A stretch of DNA of 64,000 nucleotides, taken from assembly GCF_040838345.1 (NCBI RefSeq), contig NZ_JBAKFF010000001.1, positions 1,302,001-1,366,000 on the forward strand, in the 5' to 3' direction. Origin of the DNA: Spiribacter sp. 1M189. GTDB taxonomy: Bacteria; Pseudomonadota; Gammaproteobacteria; Nitrococcales; Nitrococcaceae. Both the position numbers and the translations under genes were made by a program. Below, piece by piece: positions 15,910 through 27,000 of this stretch. The stretch's first letter is position 1; each line of letters opens with the position of its first letter. The notes beneath the pieces were generated by a model that was not told where the DNA came from, ran no database searches, and was given only the letters and a program-made list of their open reading frames with translations.

Positions 15910-16572
15910 ATGGCCCGCGAAGACGACCGCATTGATAACCGCATCGCCTGTCTGCGCACCGATCGGCTGCCGGCGACGCTGATCTCCGATGCCGGCTATC
16001 ACTGCGAGGTCTGGCGCAGCAGCGGCAGCGTGATCCGCGATGGCGAGCGGCAGACGCTGGACCGGGTCATCAAGATCCCGCGACTGCCCATTCCGGCCAT
16101 TGAGGTGACCATCCTGCATCGCGATCACCAGAGGCTGCAGGCGGCGCTGGGCGACATCGTGCCGCGAACGGTCTACGTGCGCACCGTGATTGATGGCCAG
16201 CCCAGTGCCATCGCCATGGCCCCTACCATCCGGCGCTGGTTTGATGTGGCCAACCCCATCAATCAGTCCGAGCTGGCGCCGATGATCGCCCGCGACGAGC
16301 GCCTGCACGACGCCCTGCGGCATTTCATCGCCACCGCCGAGCAGTGGTACGAGCGCGAGGATCGGGTCATCGACCTCTACGGGGTCGACAACCTGGTACT
16401 CGATCGCAATCACCACCTGCACTATATCGACAGCTTCGGGGTATTCTTTCATGCTGATCTGCTCGAGATCCTGCCGGACCCGGATCCGGGGCTTGCTGAG
16501 AGAATCCGGCTGTCCAGGACGCGGCTCGAGTATCTCAATCACCTGCTGGAGATCGCCGATGAATGCGCCTAA
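15910..16572 (+). CDS. uncharacterised kinase-fold protein
   Basis: A 220-residue protein that I cannot place in a named family. It shows remnants of a protein-kinase-like fold: a Lys in VIKIPRLP (possible ATP lysine), a catalytic-loop-like VIDLYGVDNLVLD with Asp and Asn in the HRDxxxxN spacing, and HYIDSFGVFF in the place of the DFG metal motif. This pattern occurs in small-molecule and regulatory kinases such as the YrbL/PhoP-regulatory-network group, to which it may be distantly related. It lies between an MFS exporter gene (3-base gap) and an MlaC-like gene whose start it overlaps by 14 bases. Activity is inferred only from motif spacing. Confidence 0.55.
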   Translation: MAREDDRIDNRIACLRTDRLPATLISDAGYHCEVWRSSGSVIRDGERQTLDRVIKIPRLPIPAIEVTILHRDHQRLQAALGDIVPRTVYVRTVIDGQPSAIAMAPTIRRWFDVANPINQSELAPMIARDERLHDALRHFIATAEQWYEREDRVIDLYGVDNLVLDRNHHLHYIDSFGVFFHADLLEILPDPDPGLAERIRLSRTRLEYLNHLLEIADECA

Positions 16573-17260
16573 AGCCCTGACCCTGGCCATCGCCCTGCTG
16601 CTGCTCGGTCTGCTGCCCGCCAGCGTTGCCGCCAGTGCCAATGCCGCCGGCGAGCCGGCATCGCCCGAAGAAGTGGTGCACGAGGTCGTCACCGAGGCGC
16701 TGCAGACCATTGCCGAGGAGCGTGACACGCTGGCCACGGACCGGGCAGCGGGTGTCGAGCTCTTCAATGAGCAGGTGCTGCCTTGGGTGGATACCAATCT
16801 GATGGCGCGATTCGCCATGGGGCCGGCGGCACGCCAGGCCGATCCGGCGGATATCGAGCGCCTGAGAGCCGCCCTCACCAACCGGGTGGCCAATCTCTAT
16901 GCCGGTGCCCTGCAGCGCTATGCCGAGGAGGCGGCGGACTTCGCCGAGGAGGGTGAGGTCACACTGCGCACGGTCTCCCAGAGCGACAATCGGGCCATTG
17001 TCTCAGCGCAGGTGCGCGGCCCGCATGTCGATGACCTGACGCTGCGCATTCAGCTCTACCAGCGCGACGATCGCTGGCGGGTCTTCGATATCGAGACCAG
17101 CGGCGTGAGTATTCTGCTGGTCTTCCGCGATGCCCTGCAGGCGGCAAGCCATGGCGGCGATGTTGATGCCATGATCGCCGCGCTCGAGGAGGGCTCAGTG
17201 AATGTCGAGGAGGCCTGGGAGGAGGAAACCGCCGACTCCGCCGATGCCGCAGACTCCTGA
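16559..17260 (+). CDS. MlaC/Ttg2D-family periplasmic phospholipid-binding protein
   Basis: Exported protein of the family that carries phospholipids between the Mla outer-membrane complex and the MlaFEDB inner-membrane transporter. Signal peptide about 1-30 (MNAPKALTLAIALLLLGLLPASVAASANA). The family core includes the N-terminal helix bundle, TNLMARFAMGPAARQADP and the later WRVFDIETSGVSILLVFRDALQ with the lipid-pocket face. It has a very acidic C-terminal tail rich in Glu, Asp and Ala. It overlaps the kinase-like gene by 14 bases, and no mlaFEDB genes are near. An orphan MlaC-like protein may serve another lipid system. Confidence 0.8.
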   Translation: MNAPKALTLAIALLLLGLLPASVAASANAAGEPASPEEVVHEVVTEALQTIAEERDTLATDRAAGVELFNEQVLPWVDTNLMARFAMGPAARQADPADIERLRAALTNRVANLYAGALQRYAEEAADFAEEGEVTLRTVSQSDNRAIVSAQVRGPHVDDLTLRIQLYQRDDRWRVFDIETSGVSILLVFRDALQAASHGGDVDAMIAALEEGSVNVEEAWEEETADSADAADS

Positions 17261-17280
17261 GCCAGCCCGGCTTGCCCGGC

Positions 17281-18432
17281 TCAGTAGCCGGTCATCTCCA
17301 GATAGCCGACGCCGGCCGTGCTGCCTGCCACCGCCACGGCGCCCTCCCAGTAGCGCACGGTGGTGGGCATCTCCTGGGCATCAAGACGGGCCTCGATCTG
17401 CAGATCCAGCCCCTCGTCTGGCAGTTGTAGCCGCCATGCCACCGGGTAGCGGGAGCCGGTGCGCGGGCTCTCCCAGAAGCGCTGCGGCGTCAGCCGGAAA
17501 TCCTCGCCGTCGAGCACCCGACTCCCGCCCTCGGCGTCGACCAGGATCCCGGCGGAGTTCGGGTCGGTTCCGCCATTGGTTCGGCGCAGGCGGTAGACCA
17601 TGAGATCGCGGCCGTCATCGAGCTGGAGGGCGAACCAGTCCCAGCCCTGCTGATTGGCGTCCAGGGCGCTGGTGCTCCACTCCCGATCCAGCCAGGCACT
17701 GCCGGTCACCGCCGCGCGCCGGCCATCAAAGCCGACCTCACCCTCGGCGGTCAGCCGGGTGTAGGAGTAGTAACGTGAGGCATTGGCCGGATCCGCGCCT
17801 TTGCGGCTGTAGCCGGCATCACCCTGGAGGACATGCGGCTTGGCTGCGGTCAGCGTCAGGTCGACGGCGATGCCGGTATCGGGATCCTCGGCCTGCACGG
17901 TGAGCGGGAAAAGCCGGGTTGGCCCCTCACTCTCGATCCGCCAGTCATCGAGCCAGACGCGAACGGGCCGGACACGGGCGCCCGCCAGCCCCAGGGCACC
18001 GCGCTGATAGCGCTCCGCGGCCCGGTGCTCGCCGGCGGCGAGATCGGTGACGGCGAAATGCCCCATCCAGGCCTGCCGCGTGGCCCAGTCGCTGTCACGC
18101 TCGGCCATGGCCGGGGCCAGCGCCGAGCGGAACAGGGTGAGCTGAAAGCCGTAGGCATCGCCGTTATCGGCGGTGAGGTTGCCGGTGAAATACCACCACT
18201 CGGTGCGATGGTCAGGATGGGCGCCATGGTCGGCCGGGAATTCCAGCGGCCGCGGTCCAGTGACCCTGGCGAAGGCATCGGCATCCGCCGTCGGCCCCAT
18301 GACCTCGGCGAGGTTCTGGGCCTCCGGCGCGGGACCAGCCTGATCAAAGGCAAAGCGCACCACACCGATCATGAGCCCGCCGGCCAGCAGCGCAAGCAGC
18401 CCGAGAAGACCGGGATCCATCCGTCGCATCAT
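17281..18432 (-). CDS. AttH-like lipocalin-type protein (CrtC/hydroxyneurosporene-synthase fold)
   Basis: Exported or membrane-anchored protein with one N-terminal hydrophobic helix (residues 8-27), then two lipocalin-like barrels. Family hallmarks are HPDHRTEWWYFTGNL, GYGFQLTLFR-type sequence (DAYGFQLTLFRSAL), SYTRL near the middle and WDWFALQLDDGRDLMVYRLR. It is the third gene of a unit with an ABC permease and ATPase; each junction overlaps by four bases (ATGA), matching the AttEFGH order in which this protein is AttH. Substrate unknown; export of a hydrophobic compound is the usual suggestion. Confidence 0.85.
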   Translation of the reverse strand: MMRRMDPGLLGLLALLAGGLMIGVVRFAFDQAGPAPEAQNLAEVMGPTADADAFARVTGPRPLEFPADHGAHPDHRTEWWYFTGNLTADNGDAYGFQLTLFRSALAPAMAERDSDWATRQAWMGHFAVTDLAAGEHRAAERYQRGALGLAGARVRPVRVWLDDWRIESEGPTRLFPLTVQAEDPDTGIAVDLTLTAAKPHVLQGDAGYSRKGADPANASRYYSYTRLTAEGEVGFDGRRAAVTGSAWLDREWSTSALDANQQGWDWFALQLDDGRDLMVYRLRRTNGGTDPNSAGILVDAEGGSRVLDGEDFRLTPQRFWESPRTGSRYPVAWRLQLPDEGLDLQIEARLDAQEMPTTVRYWEGAVAVAGSTAGVGYLEMTGY

Positions 18433-20917
18433 TCCCCCTTGAGTCCTTCGGCGAGGCGCAGGCGGGCCGCCCGCCAGGCCGGATAGAGCGCGGCGAGCAG
18501 CGCGGCGATCACCGCCAGTGCCACGCCCTCGAGCACCGGACCCGCCTCGAGTTCAAAGCCCATGGTCCAGCCATAGGCCCGGCGATTGATGACAAAGACC
18601 AGCAGCGCGGCGAGTGCGATGCCGAGCGGCACCGCCCAGAGCCCGGCAATCAACCCAAGCAGGCCACTCTGTCCGCCTACCAGACCGGCCAGACCGCTGC
18701 GGCCAAGGCCGATGGCCCGCAATACCGCGAATTCCCGTAGCCGGTCGAGCTGCAGTGCCATGAGCGCGGAGACCACACCGACGAAGGCCACCAGCCCGGC
18801 GAGCCAGCGCAAGACCTCGGTGATGGCAAAGGTACGATCAAAGATCACCAGCGACTGCTCGAAAACCGCGGCGTTGTCGGTCACTCGAGCGCCGGGCACG
18901 CCGGCCAGGCGGTTCTCCAGCCGCTGGACCATCGCATCGCGCCCGGCATCCGCCCCGGCGTGTACGCCGATACCGGCGAGTGCCGGATCGTCGTAGAGGT
19001 CGAGGTAGAGTCCGCGTCGCATCAATACCGCCCCGGTGGGCGAGGCATAGTCGCGATAGATGCCGGCGACATGGAAGTCGACCCGATCGCCGTCCACCGG
19101 CAGGCTGAGGGTGTCGCCGGGCGCCAGATCGCGGCGGGCCGCGAACGGCTCGCTGACCAGTACGGCGCGGTCATTGGCGTAGCCCTCGAGCGCTGTATCG
19201 TCCGCTGGACGGCGGATATCCACCGCCGGCGTCTGCCCCGCCGGCAGACCCAGCGCCCAGATCGTCACCGGACCGTCCGCCGTCGCCAGTTCCACCCACT
19301 GCGAGCGACTGACGAAATCCACCGCCGGGAGTCCGGCCAGGTGATCGGCCTGGGGATCGGTCAAATCGCCAGGTGCCGAGATATAGAAGTCCGCCGCGAG
19401 CGAGCCATCCAGCCAGTCGATGACGCTGGCCCGGAAGCTCGCGATCATCACCGCGACGCCGATGACCGCCGCCACCGCGACGGACAGCGCAGCAACGGCA
19501 ACGCCAGTGCGGCTCAGCGACGCCACCGCTCCCTCGACGATCAGTCCACCCACGGGCCGGCCGCGCATCAGCGGCCGCAGCAGGGCCCCGGTGGCCAGGA
19601 TCATCGCGGGCGCCAGCAGCGCGGCGCCGAGAATGAGGGCAAACAGCCCGACGAATGCCGGCACTAATCCCGAGCTCAGCGCGATCATCGCCGCGCCGAG
19701 CACCACCACCACGATCCCGCTCCAGCCGCCGCGGGTGGCGAGCTGTCGGGCCCGTGTCTCGAGATCCGCCCGAGAGAGCGCCGCCCGCGGCGGGGTGGCC
19801 GCCGCCTCGCGCGCCGGCGCCAGGGCGGCCCCCACCGAGCCGGCGAGGCCGACCAGCAGGCCCGCCGCGAGGCTCCAGGGGGAGAGGACCAGCTCGCCGG
19901 CGGCGCGCTCGAAGTACACGTCATTCACGGTCTGCAGCACCAGTCCGACCAGGCCATGGGCAAGGGCAAACCCCAGAACAAGCCCGATCAGGGTGCCGAC
20001 GATGCCGATCAGCAGGGCATCACCGAGAATCTGCAGGAGTATCTCTCGGCGCTGGACGCCCATTGCCCGGAGGATGCCGATGGTGGGGCGTCGTCGAACC
20101 CCCAGGAAGCCCAGCGTGTTGAACACCAGGAACGCACCGACCACCACCGCCAGCAGCGACAGGGCCGTGAGGTTGATATGGAACGCCCGGCTCATCTGCA
20201 GGACGGACTGCGCACTGGCTGCCGCAGGGACGATACGTGCGGCATCAGCAAGTCGCGCCGCCAGGTCTTCAGCACGCGCATCATCGATGATCAGGTCGAT
20301 GCGATCGAGCCGTCCGGTCTGCCCCAGTAGCGACTGGGCCGCGGCAATATCGGCCAGCAAAAGCCCGCGGCTCTGGTCATCGGGATCATCCACCACCGCC
20401 ACCACGGTGACCGGTTTGCGACGGCCGTTGATGCTCAGCGCCAGGGTATCGCCGGCGGCGACGCCCAGCCGCTGCGCCTCGCCACTGCCGAGGGCCACGG
20501 CATCGTCACGCAGCAGGAGTGTATTGAAGGCATCCCCCAAGGCATCACCGCCGCCCAGCGGCCGCTGGAACGGGCCCTCGGCGAAGGCATCCAGGCCCAG
20601 CAGTGTAAGCGGCCGCTCGTCGGCATCCGCCAGCGTCACGCCGCCCTGCACCACCGGCGCCGCCTGCCGCACGCCGAGCTCGGTGCGCAGGCGGGTGTAG
20701 AGCGCCTCATCAACACCACCGGGCCCGGCGACGACCTGATGCGTGGCCCGCCCGGTCACCGACTCCAGCGACACCCGCATTGCCTCGCGCGCCGAATGAT
20801 TGGCCAGGTCCACCGCCACCACCACCGCCACGGCGATGGCCACACCCAGTATGGCGAGCCCGGTCTGCAGGGGATGGCGGCGCAGATCAGCGCGGCCGAT
20901 ACGGCCGAGCAGGCGAG

Positions 20918-20921
<4 letters not shown>
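18429..20921 (-). CDS. FtsX/MacB-type ABC transporter permease (AttFG-like)
   Basis: Inner-membrane permease of 830 residues containing two FtsX-like units, each a block of three to four membrane segments, with large periplasmic domains between (about 40-250 and 500-690). The layout (segment 1 at residues 20-40, core at 260-400, second core from about 700) matches LolC/MacB-type ABC systems that act on substrates in the periplasm or outer leaflet rather than importing them. In AttEFGH the two permeases are separate; here they are one chain. Overlaps ATGA with both neighbours. The reading frame is intact throughout. Confidence 0.85.
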
Positions 20922-21589
<668 letters not shown>

Positions 21590-21699
21590 GCGGCCCCCTG
21601 TTGAATGAGTGATGCGTTAGCGTGACAGAGCCGGTGTCATCGCTTCCAGTCCGGCCTCTGTTATCCTCGAAGACCGAAAATCGCCGGAGTAATTCCATT

Positions 21700-22233
21700 A
21701 TGACCGACTCCGAGGAGCCAATCGTCGGCCCGCGCCTCTACCAGGTGCCAGAGGGGGATGACCGCGAACGGCTGACCTGTCCCGAGTGCGGCTTCATCGC
21801 CTACGAAAACCCGCGCATCGTCGTAGGCGTGGTCGCGCGGGCCGAGGACGAACGCATCCTGCTCTGCCGCCGGGCCATCCCGCCGCGTATCGGCTACTGG
21901 ACCCTGCCGGCGGGCTACATGGAACTCAACGAAACCGCCGAGGCGGGTGCCTGCCGCGAGGCCTGGGAGGAAGCCCGGGCCCGCCTCGAGCTCACCGGCC
22001 TGCTCGCGGTCTACAGCCTGGCCCGCATCCATCAGGTCCAGCTCATCTACCGGGCGATCCTCACCGACCCGCACGTCGAGGCCGGCCCGGAGTCGCAGTC
22101 GGTGGGCCTTTTCCACTACTCCGATCTGCCCTGGGACGAGCTCGCCTTCCCGACCGTGGAATGGGCGCTGAAGCAGGACCATCAGGCGCATATGGAAGGT
22201 CACGGTCAGGCCTTCGCCAATCTGCAGTCATAA
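21700..22233 (+). CDS. Nudix hydrolase with N-terminal Cys pair
   Basis: Hydrolase of nucleoside diphosphates linked to another moiety. The Nudix box is readable as G-x5-E-x7-R-E-x2-E-E in [21 protein letters not shown], with Ala in place of the final Gly. Before it lies a [17 protein letters not shown] segment, with one Cys pair resembling half of a zinc ribbon; this is seen in a common gammaproteobacterial Nudix subfamily whose substrate is not known. Start ATG 21700 has GGAG about 10 bases upstream; a longer in-frame start at 21622 is unsupported. Ten bases before msrA and probably cotranscribed, which would fit repair or detoxification duties. Confidence 0.87.
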   Translation: MTDSEEPIVGPRLYQVPEGDDRERLTCPECGFIAYENPRIVVGVVARAEDERILLCRRAIPPRIGYWTLPAGYMELNETAEAGACREAWEEARARLELTGLLAVYSLARIHQVQLIYRAILTDPHVEAGPESQSVGLFHYSDLPWDELAFPTVEWALKQDHQAHMEGHGQAFANLQS

Positions 22234-22243
22234 GGAGAACCCC

Positions 22244-22774
22244 ATGGCAACGGCAACCCTGGGCGGCGGCTGTTTCTGGTGTCTGGAGGCGGTATTCCAG
22301 CGCCTCGCCGGCGTTAACGCCGTGACCTCCGGTTACGCTGGCGGCCACACCCCCGACCCGGACTACCGCAGCGTCTGCACCGGCCGGACCGGCCATGCCG
22401 AAGTGGTGCGCGTCGACTACGACCCGCAGACCATCGACTTCGATACGCTGCTCTCGGTGTTCTTCACCATCCACGACCCGACGACGCCGGATCGCCAGGG
22501 CGCGGATGTGGGGCCGCAGTATCGCTCGATCATTCTCTATGAGGACGATGATCAGCGGGCCATCGCCGAGGCGCATATTCAGCGACTGACCCGGGAAGGG
22601 GCCTTCCGCGCGCCCATCGTCACCGAAGTCGTGCCGCTGACAGCGTTTTATGCGGCCGAGGACTACCATCAGGACTACTATCGGCAGAACGCGCCGATGC
22701 CCTACTGCCAGATGGTGATCGAACCCAAGCTGGCAAAGACCCGGGCCGAGTTCGGCGACCACCTGGCCGACTGA
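22244..22774 (+). CDS. msrA: peptide methionine-S-sulfoxide reductase MsrA
   Basis: Reduces S-epimers of methionine sulfoxide in proteins with thioredoxin as electron source. The catalytic motif GGGCFWC gives nucleophile Cys10 with Cys13 close by; GYAGG, GHAEVVRVDYD and the DYHQDYY region are all present. The 176-residue length is normal. AAGGAG sits seven bases before the ATG. Second gene after the Nudix hydrolase. Confidence 0.96.
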   Translation: MATATLGGGCFWCLEAVFQRLAGVNAVTSGYAGGHTPDPDYRSVCTGRTGHAEVVRVDYDPQTIDFDTLLSVFFTIHDPTTPDRQGADVGPQYRSIILYEDDDQRAIAEAHIQRLTREGAFRAPIVTEVVPLTAFYAAEDYHQDYYRQNAPMPYCQMVIEPKLAKTRAEFGDHLAD

Positions 22775-22790
22775 GTGCGCCGTGCGCCGC

Positions 22791-23087
22791 TCAGGCCTCC
22801 TGGACCAGCACCCAGGGGGCGGCCACCACGGCCCAGAGCTCGGGATCACGCGCATGCCAGTCCCGGGCATCGTCGGCGACCGCCCGCCAGACCTGGCCGG
22901 CGGTCATCAAGTCCATGACCGTCGCCTCATCATCGCGGACGAAGGCCGCCGCGACGGCGACCAGATCCAGCGCCGGATCCACCCGCACGACCACGCCACG
23001 GGCGAAGTGCCGCTCGAGTTCCGTCCAGCGGATACGGCCCGTTTCCGCGTTCAGATGCGTCTCAATGGAGAGTTCAGATTCCGTCAT
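22791..23087 (-). CDS. DUF2288 family protein
   Basis: A 98-residue protein of a conserved proteobacterial family without known function. Recognisable features are LNAETGRIRWTELERHFARGVVVRVDPALDLVAVA and the end AVVAAPWVLVQEA. The start at 23087 gives the usual N-terminus; six more residues are possible from 23105. Convergent with msrA across 16 bases and divergent from the EamA gene. Confidence 0.8.
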   Translation of the reverse strand: MTESELSIETHLNAETGRIRWTELERHFARGVVVRVDPALDLVAVAAAFVRDDEATVMDLMTAGQVWRAVADDARDWHARDPELWAVVAAPWVLVQEA

Positions 23088-23162
23088 GGCTGACGAGGAT
23101 ACCAATTCCCATGCCTTGCGGGCGTTCGACTCGGCAACACCCGCAAGGTAATCTGCGCCGCC

Positions 23163-24080
23163 ATGAGCGCCCGCGACTGGTTTTTACTGATCATCCTGTC
23201 CACCGTCTGGGGCGGATCGTTTTTCTTCTTCGAGGTGGCGCTGCAGACACTGCCGCCGTTCACGGTGGTCCTTGGACGGGTCAGCCTGGCGGCCGCCGCC
23301 CTGTTGCTCATCGCCCGCGCCCGCGGTGCGTCACTCCCCTTCTCCGGCACCATCGTCCGTCGTTATCTGCTGCTCGGTGCCATCAGCAATGCCATGCCCT
23401 TTTCCTTCATCGTCTGGGGTCAGACCCAGATTCCCAGCGGACTTGCCTCCATCATCAATGCCATGACGCCGATCTGGGCGGTCCTGGTGGGGCTGCTCAT
23501 CGGTAGCGACGAGCGGCTCACCCCCGCCCGCGCGATGGGCGTTCTGCTGGGATTTGCGGGCGTGGCGGTATTGATGGGGCCCGATCTTCTCCGCGAGCTC
23601 GATCCCTACAGCCTGGGTCAGCTCTCGGTACTGGGGGCGACCATCTGCTATGGGTTTGCCGTCCACTACGGCCGGCGTTTCGGCGACACGCCGCCGCTGG
23701 TCAACGCCGCCTACATGCTCACGGCCGCCGCGGTGTGGCTGACGCCGGTGACCCTGATCGTCGATCAACCCTGGACGCTTTCCCCGGGCCTGCAGGGGTG
23801 GGCGGCCCTGGCCGGGCTTTCCCTGCTCTGTACTGCCTTCGCCTACCTGCTCTACTTCCGCATCCTGGCCTCGGCCGGCGCCACTAACATGTCGCTGGTG
23901 ACCTTCATCGTGCCGGTGTCGGCCATCAGCCTGGGGGCGGTGTTCCTCGGAGAACGTCTCGAGCCCACGGCCTTCCTTGGCATGGGCATCCTGTTCCTGG
24001 GTCTGGCGGTGATCGACGGTCGGCTCTGGCGGTTACTGAGGCACCGCAGGAAAAGCGACCGCCTGACCTCGCGCTCCTGA
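23163..24080 (+). CDS. EamA/DMT-family transporter
   Basis: Inner-membrane carrier of the drug/metabolite superfamily with two EamA repeats and about ten membrane segments (305 residues). N-terminal STVWGGSFFFFEVAL and the second-repeat GLSLLCTAFAYLLYFRILASAGAT are typical. Related proteins export amino acids or other metabolites; the substrate cannot be deduced. Ends six bases before the convergent helicase gene. Confidence 0.88.
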   Translation: MSARDWFLLIILSTVWGGSFFFFEVALQTLPPFTVVLGRVSLAAAALLLIARARGASLPFSGTIVRRYLLLGAISNAMPFSFIVWGQTQIPSGLASIINAMTPIWAVLVGLLIGSDERLTPARAMGVLLGFAGVAVLMGPDLLRELDPYSLGQLSVLGATICYGFAVHYGRRFGDTPPLVNAAYMLTAAAVWLTPVTLIVDQPWTLSPGLQGWAALAGLSLLCTAFAYLLYFRILASAGATNMSLVTFIVPVSAISLGAVFLGERLEPTAFLGMGILFLGLAVIDGRLWRLLRHRRKSDRLTSRS

Positions 24081-24086
24081 AGGCCT

Positions 24087-27000
24087 TCAACCGGCCGAAT
24101 TCGCCGACTCGGCGTCGGTGGCAGAACCCGGGTCCGGCGATTCCAGCGGCTGGAAAAGCCGCTTGACGGTGTCCGTATCCAGCATGTCGGCACCCGCCCT
24201 GCCGGCATCACCCAGAAGCCGCTCGCCCAACTCGGCCTTGTCCCGCTGCAGGGCCATGATGCGGTCCTCCACGGTATCGCGGGTGAGCAGGTGATAGACG
24301 AACACGGGCTGATCCTGGCCGATCCGATGGGCGCGGTCGGTGGCCTGGCGCGTCACCGCCGGGTTCCACCAGGGATCGTAGTGGATCACGGTATCGGCGG
24401 CGGTGAGGTTGAGGCCCGTGCCGCCGGCCTTGAGGCTGATCAGAAAGATCGGCACCTCGCCGGCCTGGAACCGGGCCACCTGGGCCTCGCGGTCGCGGGT
24501 CTCGCCGGTGAGCTTCGCCCAGGTGAGGCCCCGCGCCTCGAGAGCGGTCTCGATGAGCGCGAGCATGCGGGTGAACTGCGAGAAGACGAGCACCCGACGG
24601 CCGGCCTGGCGCAGGTCATCGATGAGCTCCAGCAGCAGATCCAGCTTGGCCGAACTGGTTATGTCGGCCGGCGCATCCTGCACAAGCCGGGGGTCACAAC
24701 AGGCCTCACGCAGCTTGAGCAGGGCATCGAGGATGCGTACGCGGTTCTGCGGCTGACCCGGCTGGGCCAGCGCTTCCTGGACACGCGGCGCCTGAGCGAT
24801 TCGGAGCTGCTCGTAGAGATCGCGCTGGCTACCGGTCAGCTCGGCATAGAGCGGGATCTCGGTTTTGGCGGGCAGATCCGAGGCAATGGCCTGCTTCGTG
24901 CGACGCAGCAGAAAGGGGGCCACCCGCTCACGAAGGGCCTCGAGCCGGCTGTCGTCGCCCTCCTGCTCGATGGGCCGACGGTAGACCCGCTTGAAGGCCG
25001 AGGCATTGCCGAGCAGCCCCGGGGCGACGAAGTCGAACTGCGACCAGAGCTCGCCGAGATGGTTCTCCAGCGGCGTCCCCGTGAGACTGAGCCGCTGGCG
25101 GGCCTCCAGGGTGCGCACCGCGCGGGCCGCCTGGGCCCGGGGATTCTTGACCGCCTGCGCCTCGTCCAGCACCAGCAGGTGCCAGGACTGCGCCCGGAGC
25201 CGCTCGATATCGCGCACCAGCAGGCTGTAGGTGGTCAGCACCAAGTCATACTCGGCCAGCTGCGCATAGGCGACATGCCGCTGCGGGCCGTGCAGGCGGA
25301 GCACGCGCAGGCCGGGGGCGAACTTCTCGGCTTCCCGGGCCCAGTTGAACATCAGACTGGTGGGCACGACCACCAGGCTCGGGGCGCGGGCGCGGCCGGA
25401 CTCCTGCTCCAGCAGCAGGTGAGAGATGACCTGCAGCGTCTTGCCAAGGCCCATATCATCCGCCAGCACACCCCCCAGCTCGAGCCGGGCAAGGCGCTGA
25501 AGCCAGGCCACGCCCTCGCGCTGGTAAGGGCGGAGGACGCCATGCAGCCCATTGGGTGTGGGCACCTCGGCCTGACCGTCAATGCGGTTGATAGCGCGGC
25601 CCAGCCGGCGTAGCTCCGCGTCGCCGACCCAGTGCAGGGCGGCCCCCTCGACGTCGTCCAGGGTATCGAGGACCGTGCTGCGCCCCAGCGGCAGCGTCAA
25701 TCGCCCGTCGCGCAGGCGGGCGGCGGGGTCATAGAGCTCGGTGAGGCCCTTGAGCAGCGGCACCAGCCGGCGGGCCGGGACGGGCACAAGGCGTCCATCC
25801 CCCAGGTCCACCAGCAGACTGCTGGCCGGGTCGATGGCATCGAGGTAGGCCGGCGACATCGCCGCGGGGTTGTCATGGATCAACGCCAGCAGCAGCGGCA
25901 TGAGGGCATGACGCTCGCCATCCACCTCGATATTGAGCGCAAAACTGAACCAGCCGGGCTGCTCGGGCATCCGCTGCACCTCGGCCTGCCAGCGCTCGGC
26001 CTCCGCCAGGCGCCAGGGGAAACAGGGCTCGATCACGATCCGCCAACCATCAGCCCGCAGCGCCGGGACATTCTCCGCCACGAACTTGCGCCAGTCGCGG
26101 GTGTGGTCGGGCACGAGGCGGCCTTCCGCCATTGCCCCGGCCGGAGACAGGCCGGCATCTGTCAGGCGCTGCCGGGCCCGGGACTCGTCTCTCGGTCTGC
26201 GTGGATAGTCGTGCAGCTCGCCGGCCTCGAACACGGAGAGGTCCTCGCCACTGGTCTCCGCACTGACGTAGTGACCCGCGTACTCGAAGCCGAACTCGGC
26301 GACGGCCTCGCCTCCCTCACTTCGGCCGGGTCGGTTGGGGTCGCCGAGGCGGGTAAGGCGCAGGACCGGTACCGGCATGACATCGTCGATCCGGCGTCGT
26401 CGCGGCGCCTTCGGCACGGGAATCGGTAAATCCCGATCGGCCAGCGCTTCCACGACTGCCGGCAGTTCGGCCGGGGCAACTATCGGCCCGGCCTGGAGCC
26501 GGGCCGCGAGCGCGTGGGAGACACCGGTATCGATCACGCCAAAGCCACCCTCCACTGGATCCACCCACATCGGGGGGTGCCCCGTGAGCGCGACGCGATC
26601 GTCATCGACCCTGACCGCGAGACGCTGGCTGCCGTCGGCCTGGACCTGCCATGCGAACTCGCCATGCATCGGTCCGGCCTCATGAATGCGCGGCGCATCG
26701 CTGGTCCGCCAATGGGCACGGCCAGTCTCGGCGAGGGCCCTGAGTATGAAGCGAAGATCATCCCGCTCAACCGCCTGACCGGTCTCCGGCAACAGCCGCA
26801 ACAGCCGTCGGTCCGCGGCGCCCAGCAGCCCTGCCGGCGACCGCCGCACGCCGGGGAAGGGCATCAACCGCCCGTAGCCGCCACGACGACGGCGCCGGGC
26901 TCGACGCACGGCGACACTCAACTGCCCCTGGGCATCGACATCGAGCAGATAAACCAGGACCTCCTCGTGCCGGCGGGTTGAACCGGTATCGTGGGTGCCG

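Noticed and set aside
14680-16893. 737-residue open frame on the minus strand
   Set aside because: It is antisense to three well-recognised plus-strand genes, has Gln/His/Arg/Gly-rich low-information sequence and no domain. Long antisense frames are common in GC-rich DNA; similar ones at 1891-2694, 2902-3846, 6685-8094, 12130-13536 and 24291-25613 were dropped for the same reason.
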